Source: Ampullaceana balthica (lineage: Eukaryota > Mollusca > Gastropoda > Lymnaeidae). From it: a DNA stretch of 64,000 nt. Shown here one piece after another: positions 57,795 to 64,000 of the stretch. The notes below the pieces were generated by a model. It searched no databases and was not told the DNA's origin. It saw only the letters and a list, made by a program, of their open reading frames with translations. The stretch is from the NCBI GenBank assembly GCA_944989445.1, contig CALYLW010001190.1, positions 315,855-379,854 on the forward strand, in the 5' to 3' direction. The position numbers and the translations under genes are program-made. Within the stretch, counting starts at the first letter, position 1; each line of letters begins with the position of its first letter.

Positions 57795-58085
57795 ATGATG
57801 ACCGGTGATTAAGCGGTGAGTGAATGGTGAGTAAATTATGAGTGAGCTGTGAGTGAGGAATGAGTGAGTGGTTAGTGAGCGGTCAGTGAATGGTTGAGTG
57901 AGGGGTCAGTGAGTGGTCAGTGAATATTGAGTGAGGGGTCAGTGAATGATTGAGGGAGGGGTCATTGAGTGGTCAGTGAATGGTGAGTGAGCTGTCATTG
58001 AAGGGCGAGTAAATGGTGAGTGAACGGTGTGTGAGCGGCAATTGATTAGTGAGTGAATTGTGAGTGAATGGTATGTGAACGGTAG
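57795..58085 (+). repeat. Irregular GTGAGTGAATG satellite
   Basis: GTGAGTGAATGGT-like words (TGAGTGAGTGGT, CAGTGAATGGT, GAGTGAGCTGT) repeat with a spacing of roughly 12-16 bp. It is diverged, with no constant period. Confidence 0.8.
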
Positions 58086-58089
58086 TTGC

Positions 58090-58840
58090 CGCGAAAGACA
58101 AAACAGCCGCCCTACATCGTAGCCACCGAAAAATCAATCTTACTAGAGATGCTTGAGGATAGAGGAAGGAAGCTGAAGGGGAATGGTGATAGAGCTGTGT
58201 TGACGGAGCAAACGAGATTGCTGTGGTATAGATGAGTTTGGGTTTCAGATAGTCAAGGTATAGATACAGTGTGGAAGGAGTGGGCTGGAGGAGACGCAGA
58301 AGTGATCCGACTTTTTAAATTATGGCGTCTCAGAATCAGAACAACTAAGGATATCTTTCAGAAATACTCCCTTATCCTACCTCAAACCCCCCCCCCTTCC
58401 ACACACACACACACTCAGACACAAAATGAATGGATTATTTGACCTAAATTTAAATCATATGCTGAAATCATGGACCGAAATGCTAATCTATAGATCCCTG
58501 GATCATATCACATTTAAATCAATAAATTGAAATATATATATACTATATTTTACCTGTGTGGCAAAACAACAACATGTAGTACTTCTGTTGTTTTTTTACC
58601 TTTCCAGGCAACCCCGACCCCTGTATCCATTTTCAGCTGATTTAAAAAGGTTGACAATGCAAACTTTAAAAAAAAATTACTTAAATATTCATCACTACGA
58701 TAATTTCTTGGCGTCGGTCCACTGGCGCTGTATGTGGTTCAGATCAATACAGCAGAGAAAGAATTTAGATCAAGTTACGAGTAATATATTTTATATATAT
58801 ATATATTTGACGTCTGCCGGTCCACATAAAGTAATAACAT
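58090..58840. other. No gene recognised
   Basis: No supported feature apart from a short CA run near 58407. Confidence 0.4.
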
Positions 58841-58844
58841 AATT

Positions 58845-59016
58845 TACGCGGGAGTAGTTTGTACGTAAAAAAATATATAAATTATTATTAATTATTTATT
58901 AATACAAATTTTTAAAAATATTATAAATATTTTCTTTAATTTCAATCGAATTTTTATCGATTAAAATAATTTTAATCGATCAAAATTTTAACGATTAATC
59001 GTTAATTTCCGCAGCC

Positions 59017-59019
<3 letters not shown>
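58845..59019. repeat. Terminal part of the BED-hAT family (right end)
   Basis: ACGCGGGAGTAGTTTGTACG (58851) is followed by AAAATATATAAATTA, then TTTAATCGATCAAAATTTTA, ACGATTAATCGTTAATTTCC and GCAGCCCTAA. The terminus, inverted, is TTAGGGCTGCGGAAATTAAC, close to the left terminus of the relic at 40533. Confidence 0.65.

Positions 59020-59020
<1 letters not shown>

Positions 59021-59054
<34 letters not shown>
59021..59054. repeat. (TA)n microsatellite
   Basis: A run of TA repeats between the BED-hAT terminus and the interspersed repeat copy 2. Confidence 0.95.
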
Positions 59055-59055
<1 letters not shown>

Positions 59056-59240
59056 GACTCGCGGCTTAGCATAAACCGCAGACTTGCTCATAGATAGTGC
59101 AAAGAGGTGAGGGGGGTGCGGACACAAACAGCAGCACGAAGAAATTGGAACAACGCGAGTAAACGTGCAGGGCATTTTTGGTCTCGAGACATGCACACTG
59201 CGGTCAGCTACCTGCCCCACCCTGCACCACACCCGCTTGC
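59053..59240 (+). repeat. Interspersed GC-richer repeat, copy 2
   Basis: AACCGCAGACTTGCTCATAG, GCGGACACAAACAGCAGCAC, CGAGTAAACGT and TCTCGAGACAT match 17329-17520 in order and strand. Like copy 1 it follows an AT-rich run. Confidence 0.6.
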
Positions 59241-59997
59241 CAACCATAAACTGACCATAGCAAGGGTCATTCTTCATGCATATTTGCTCGCGTCTTGTGC
59301 TTGTCTGGTGAATTATATATATATATATATAGATAGGACATGACGTCATAGAGGACTCAACGACTCCGTTTTTTAATCAAATCTTATACTTGAATGGTAA
59401 TGATTTAAGTGTCAGCTGCAACAGAGGAGTCCATTGTCACTAGTTTGTTATGCCGATATTCTATGAGCAGAATTAAATTTCAGCTTTTATGTATCAGAGA
59501 GATGTCTAAAATAATTTCTCACCAGAAGTTATTTTTTAAGCTGCTGCCATAAACCAAATCGAACAATAATATTTATTGTATCTTTTTTTTATTTTTTTAT
59601 TATTTTTTTTTAAACAGTAATAACGGAATAAAGTAAAAGAAGGTATTCGTTTCAAAAAATAAAAGTAAAATTACCCTTGCTCCCCTTAAAAGTTTTCCCA
59701 CTTTTTCTGTCCAGGTGGCAAAAGCAATGACCCTTTCTAGCCAGTATTCAACATTTAATCAATAAGTTTGATAGCATGTGTCTGGACAACGTAGCGTTGG
59801 CCATTAACTGTTGTGTCATTGCGTTCAGCTGCTGTTTAATAGACGTGATATCTTTACGCGTTACAGAAACTTTGGTGAGACAAGAAAACGAAGCTAAGAA
59901 CAAAAGTCACATCTTGTTATCCAGTGCGGCACGACCTTGATCGTTGTGCGGGACAAAAGATATTTTTTTAGATCACGTGACTGAAAGATTGACCACA

Positions 59998-60060
59998 ATG
60001 ACGGATGTGGTGGACCACTCGGGGGAGGCCTTCGGCAGACGACGACAATCCCTGATGCCG
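59998..60060 (+). CDS. Candidate first coding exon (21 codons) of an unidentified gene
   Basis: ATG at 59998 opens 21 codons (MTDVVDHSGEAFGRRRQSLM, P) that end exactly at a consensus donor, CCG followed by GTAAGT at 60061. The next in-frame codons are Val-Ser-stop. Base composition is richer in G+C than the flanks, and a CACGTG E-box lies about 25 bp upstream (59973). The start context ACACAATGA is acceptable. No further exon was found before the window end, so the rest would lie beyond 64 kb or in short exons I missed. The protein family is not recognised. Confidence 0.45.
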
Positions 60061-60065
60061 GTAAG

Positions 60066-60860
60066 TTAATAGTTACATCATGTCAGGCCATGGGATGATG
60101 TGTTTTATATGTACATCATGTTATATGTGGATTATTTGATATATTGATTAAATTATGTGTTGAAGGAAAGATATGTTAACTAAATGATGCTTGTCACGAT
60201 GAATGCTAAATTGCCTTATTTATTTTGCACATCAAATATTCACCAAATTATACGTTGACTAAATCAAATGTTGACGATTAACAAGTTTTCTAAATGATGT
60301 GTTGGCTAAATAATATTTTTATTAGATATATGATAAGTTGGTCTAACAATAATTTGTTGCAACAAACATTAGTTATTTCATATAATTACATAACATGTTA
60401 TCAGTATCTTTTATATCTATCTTTAAATATAAAATATGTCATACATATGAACAGAAAACATTTATATATTTCTTTTTTTGGTATATATTTTTGTTGTCAT
60501 TTCTAGCAAACATGACAACATAATTTTTTTTTAACTCGTAATGACAATGGATTTATTTTATAATACACCGTGACGTAGGGAACCCATAACCTGTATATTC
60601 TATTTTATAAGTCGGGACTGTGGAACAAATGTGTGAGAATCGCTTCCATAAAAAAAGAAGAAAGTAATTGAAAAGCAACAAGAATCGTATTCTTACTGCG
60701 GCTATCAGCAAGGCTGAATAAATATATCATAATAACAGGTGATTGGTTCAACACTGCGCTCTCCCTCACAATTTCAGTATAGCTTTAGCTGGAAGCTTTT
60801 TACTCCCACATACACTCATATATTCCTCAAGCCTGACTGTACTGTACGACAGACACCTAG
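60066..60860. other. No further exon recognised
   Basis: AT-rich. If the exon at 59998 is real, this is its intron. Confidence 0.35.
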
Positions 60861-60884
60861 CGTACTCCCTTTCCTAACGTTACT

Positions 60885-61077
60885 CAGAGGCCTAACATGA
60901 TTCTATCGTGTATTAATGCACCATCCTTTCCAAACACACCGAGGCCTAACATGACTCTATCTTTTATTAATGCACTATCCTTTCCAAACACATAGAAGCC
61001 TAACATGATAATTCTTGTATTATTGCACTATCCCGTGACACTTTCACACAGGGGCCCAAAATGATACTACCATGTAG

Positions 61078-61114
<37 letters not shown>

Positions 61115-61190
61115 TTCTATCTCTCTGACAGACACACATACAATCACACAATGAGGTCCAAAATGATTCTATATTGTAGCATTGCACTCT
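60885..61190. repeat. Diverged ~60-bp tandem repeat plus (CT)n
   Basis: Three to five blocks resembling GAGGCCTAACATGATTCTAT, ATTAATGCACTATCC, TTTCCAAACACA run from 60888. A CT microsatellite at about 61076-61126 interrupts, and one more diverged block follows (GAGGTCCAAAATGATTCTAT). Confidence 0.75.
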
Positions 61191-61696
61191 TGGAACAACA
61201 TAGCACATAAAGCCCGCTCTCTCCCTCCGCCAAGACAAGTTAAGCCATTTTGACTTGGCCCATTCAAGTTATCAACATTTATCTTTGTCTTTTGTTTTTG
61301 TTGTCCTTTGTTTCTTGTTGTTGCCATGGTGAGTTCTTCTTATTCGAGGTCCCGTTAGTGGTTTAAACAGGGGTTCTCGTGCATTTTTATTTTCGTGGGT
61401 CGACAGGCATTTTATAGCACACTTAGTAGATACATGCTTTATTTTTTTGATTTTCTTCTTCCATCTTCTGAAGATGGGGTTATAAAAGTTAATTTCATTG
61501 AGGCTTCCAAAGACCACAGCCGTGAAACACTATTGGTTTAAACTACTTCTGACCTTGACACCTTAGACCTAAATAGCCGACTCATCAGTCAAGCTCTGTG
61601 TTTTTTAACAATTAGATTTAATATTCCGTTTTATCCCCTTCAAATTTAGGTTTCCCCTTCTTCTTTGTTAACACCTATCACAGTATACTTTCTTTT

Positions 61697-61905
61697 TAGG
61701 CAAGCGTTATTCACACAGCTGTGGGAATATTGTCCAGCAATATTCACACAGCTGTGGGAATATTGTCCAGCAATATTCACACAGCTGTGGGAATATTGTC
61801 CAGCGTTATTCACACAGCCACAGCAACAAAACAAAATGTTACAGTTATAATTATAGTGACTTAAAATTAAAAGCATACTAATCTATAAGTCGATAGGCTA
61901 ATAGT
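61697..61905 (+). repeat. Composite palindrome repeat, copy E: 33-bp palindromic tandem
   Basis: Three full units of ATTCACACAGCTGTGGGAAT followed by ATTGTCCAGCAAT plus a partial one (CACACAGCTGTG is a near-palindrome). Then TGTTACAGTTATAATTATAG and AAAGCATACTAATC, which resemble the AT-rich body of copy B. The marker and tRNA-like parts are absent. Confidence 0.6.
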
Positions 61906-62167
61906 AATAGTATTAGTATTAATAGCTAATGCCCGTTGTATTTAATTTGTAAATTATAATTAGGCTTATTAATAATTTATAGCCTATAGTAGAATAGGCT
62001 ATACATGAACATCATTATTCATTACGATTATCAAAATATTTTATAGAAGAATGGGCATGGGGCCATTTAAAGTTAAAGTATTATAAATAGTTGTAATAAT
62101 AAAATTTTTTAATCAGTTTGAGAAAAATATTCGATTACTGAAATTACTGGTTTGTATTTATTACGTC

Positions 62168-62610
62168 CAATCTTAGTACCCGTCATTTTGCTATTTGTTG
62201 AAGTCAGTCATAAAATGACTGGACGTTTTGTAGCCATCCCCCTTCAGCATATGATAATGACATTGATATGGAAATTAAATATATTTATAGTTTTTTTCTA
62301 TTTGAAACTGAGCATTTTTCAAGTAACTTTTTTTTAAATGTAAGTATCATTAAGTATGTATGTTTAAGTCTGCACTCTAATATCGTAACACTCGTGAACC
62401 CATGTAAAACGTCAATAAATAAATTGTAAGCAATCCAATATTTAAGAGGAGCTTTTATTTGAAGTTGCGCTTTTTGATGTGACGTCACATTTCTTCAACA
62501 CTTAACCCCACTCCCCCCTTTTTTAGGTGCGTGACGTCATTTAATCAATGGCCCCTAATCTTAGTACCGGTCATTTTGCTATCTTTTGAAGCCAGTCATA
62601 AAGTGACATT
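62168..62610. repeat. ~50-bp direct repeats flanking a partial GGGGCCGTCC element
   Basis: AATCTTAGTACCCGTCATTT at 62169 and AATCTTAGTACCGGTCATTT at 62559 begin two ~50-bp direct repeats ending GTCATAAARTGAC. Between them, 62410-62556 matches the right part of the GGGGCCGTCC family (AATAAATTGTAAGC, TTGATGTGACGTCACATTTC), as at 13240-13330. Confidence 0.7.
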
Positions 62611-62643
62611 TTCTCCCCCCCCCCACCCAACCGTTTTGATAAT

Positions 62644-62900
62644 GGGGCCGTCCTTAAAGTACGTCACGCTATTTTTGACCATTTTAAACTCCCCCCTGTC
62701 ACAAATTGTCACACATCTCGCACCCCCCCCCCTTAAAGTACGTCACACTTTCGACCAAAAAATTTGTTTTTTATTAACAAAATAATCAAAATTTAATATA
62801 AAACAGCGTGACGTCACACATGGATGGACCACCCCTCCCCTGTCACACTTTCTTACACACCCCCCCCCTCTGAAGCGTGACGTACTTTATGGACGGCCCC
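62644..62900. mobile_element. GGGGCCGTCC-type MITE, 257 bp, complete
   Basis: The left end is GGGGCCGTCCTTAAAGTACG. The right end, inverted, is GGGGCCGTCCATAAAGTACG. AAT lies on both outer sides. C-rich subterminal stretches surround an AT-rich core. No coding capacity. Confidence 0.85.
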
Positions 62901-62904
62901 AATG

Positions 62905-63345
62905 TAATATATTTATATGGGAATATCTCATTTATTACTGCTAGTTATTTATGTAGCATTGCTTATTGACAGCTATAGATGTGTTGGTGTAGGGTATACA
63001 AATATTTTGTCATTTTAACCATCCTTCAACTTCAAGTGATTGGAATATTTGATTTGCAATCAATTTAAACAAGAATCTGTGCGGACCTGCATACCAAAAT
63101 ACCATGGATTTAACTGTTCTAAAACTATTTTCAATAGTTCCATTGCATTTAACTTCATATTTTCATTCTATATTTCATGAACTTTATTAACTTGCATTCA
63201 TCATGAAAAGAATTCATATAGTTGGACAAAACTGTATACTAACTCATAGTAGGCTATATTATATTATTCCTAAAACTAGTAGTTGGTATAAAAAACTTTT
63301 TTTTCAAAATTGTAATTGTTTATATAGAAGTTATTTATTATAAAG
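62905..63345. other. No gene recognised
   Basis: AT-rich, without supported features. Confidence 0.4.
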
Positions 63346-63348
63346 CAA

Positions 63349-63470
63349 TATATATATATATATATATATATTATGTATATAATATATATATATATATATG
63401 TTATATATATAGCATATATATATATTATATATATATATATATATTATATATATATGTGTGTTATATATGT
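63349..63470. repeat. (TA)n-rich microsatellite
   Basis: TATATA runs with TTATG and GCATA interruptions, about 120 bp. Confidence 0.95.
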
Positions 63471-63759
63471 ATAGCATGAATGCTTCACCTTAGGATTAAG
63501 AATGTGTGTACTATATCTGAAAAGTACCAATGTCATTAAGCTATGTCACTATGTCTGAAAAACGATATCATCTAAATGCAATTTAATTACATTCAACACA
63601 AACCCACTTACAGTCATACAGTTCATACACATTATATATAACAAACTCATTGTTTTCATGGGTTAAAGGCGAAAGATAATAAAACACAATGTTTGTGGGA
63701 ATTTCATAAAAATAAGTAATACAAACTGCAAGCACCTTCCTTATGGTTTTAATTTTTTT

Positions 63760-64000
63760 TTAAAAATTGATAAAAATTAAAAAAAACAAAAAAAAACATC
63801 ACTGACCGCCCATGGATTCGATCCACCATCAAAAACGAATACACAATGCTTTTCCTAACCACTACTCTAGCGACGCTCACGTCCACTTTGCATTTTTTAA
63901 TAATATGACTATTTTTTATTCAAATGGACACCAATGCGCATGCGCGACTGTGTGAATATTGCTGGACAATATTCCCACAGCTGTGTGAATAATCACTCCG
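63760..64000 (-). repeat. Composite palindrome/tRNA-like repeat, copy C (cut by window end)
   Basis: On the minus strand, from 64000: TTCACACAGCTGTGGGAATA and TTGTCCAGCAATATTCACAC (the 33-bp unit of copy E), GCGCATGCGCATTGGTGTCC (marker at 63935-63926), GACGTGAGCGTCGCTAGAGT then AGTGGTTAGG, box B GGATCGAATCC (63824-63814), and a T-rich tail. A tRNA-like, pol III-type unit; not a functional tRNA as far as I can judge, since no cloverleaf with a proper acceptor stem is apparent. Confidence 0.6.

Noticed and set aside
63795..63880. Possible tRNA gene on the minus strand
   Set aside because: Box A- and B-like words are present, but I could not form a convincing acceptor stem, and the same unit recurs in the composite repeat family, so it is a tRNA-derived repeat part.

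Overview
The window is AT-rich, intron-bearing animal DNA. It holds one essentially complete multi-exon gene, a ZYG11-family (CUL2 E3 ligase substrate receptor) gene on the + strand (23549 to about 36-38 kb), set in a dense field of transposon relics, MITEs, retroposons and satellites. Three features suggest a lophotrochozoan, most likely a gastropod mollusc: short-tailed tRNA-type SINEs, abundant hAT and pogo-like DNA transposons, and a coiled-coil gag-like ORF of a type I associate with mollusc LTR elements. The species call is inference. There are no prokaryotic-type operons. Ns occur at 602-631 and 55039.

Layout. 1-306: start of a coiled-coil gag-like CDS on the minus strand, cut by the window edge. 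632-1045 and 9200-9455: 3' ends of one LINE family, whose 3' tail is shared by a tRNA-type SINE at 42370-42655. 4030-6624: a decayed hAT transposon with exact 8-bp target-site duplication (TSD), carrying two nested insertions. 10320-10527: its 208-bp non-autonomous relative. 11505-13416: a pair of GGGGCCGTCC termini enclosing a 185-bp hAT MITE. 14001-18640: a tandem duplication, several copies of a composite palindrome/tRNA-like repeat, a LINE RT fragment and a GC-rich minisatellite. 20.96-22.79 kb: clustered copies of a repeat family with AAATCCCTTATAT ends.

23549-35404: the ZYG11-family gene has 13 coding exons that join without a frame break into 754 codons. Intron 4 is almost filled by a 4,055-bp TA-flanked pogo/Tigger-like element that itself holds a broken, intron-containing gene on the opposite strand. 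Intron 8 begins with a 13-unit, 40-bp minisatellite whose unit includes the upstream exon's own 5' splice site. The 3' flank runs quietly to 39.1 kb.

39.1-64 kb: a 28-bp minisatellite; a BED-finger hAT relic; a complete-ended 3,057-bp ZMYM1-like hAT with its own TSD, SINE and foldback insertions; more AAATCCC repeats; 32-bp, 46-bp, GT and tetranucleotide arrays; a GC-rich island inside a repeat; and a candidate first coding exon at 59998-60060. Inverted copies of the composite palindrome repeat lie at 61.7 and 64.0 kb.

Nothing here looks like a concerted multi-gene system. The most unusual structures are the splice-donor minisatellite, the spliced gene remnant inside the pogo-like element, and the composite palindrome/tRNA-like repeat family. 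All family names come from motif recognition by eye. No database search or alignment was run.
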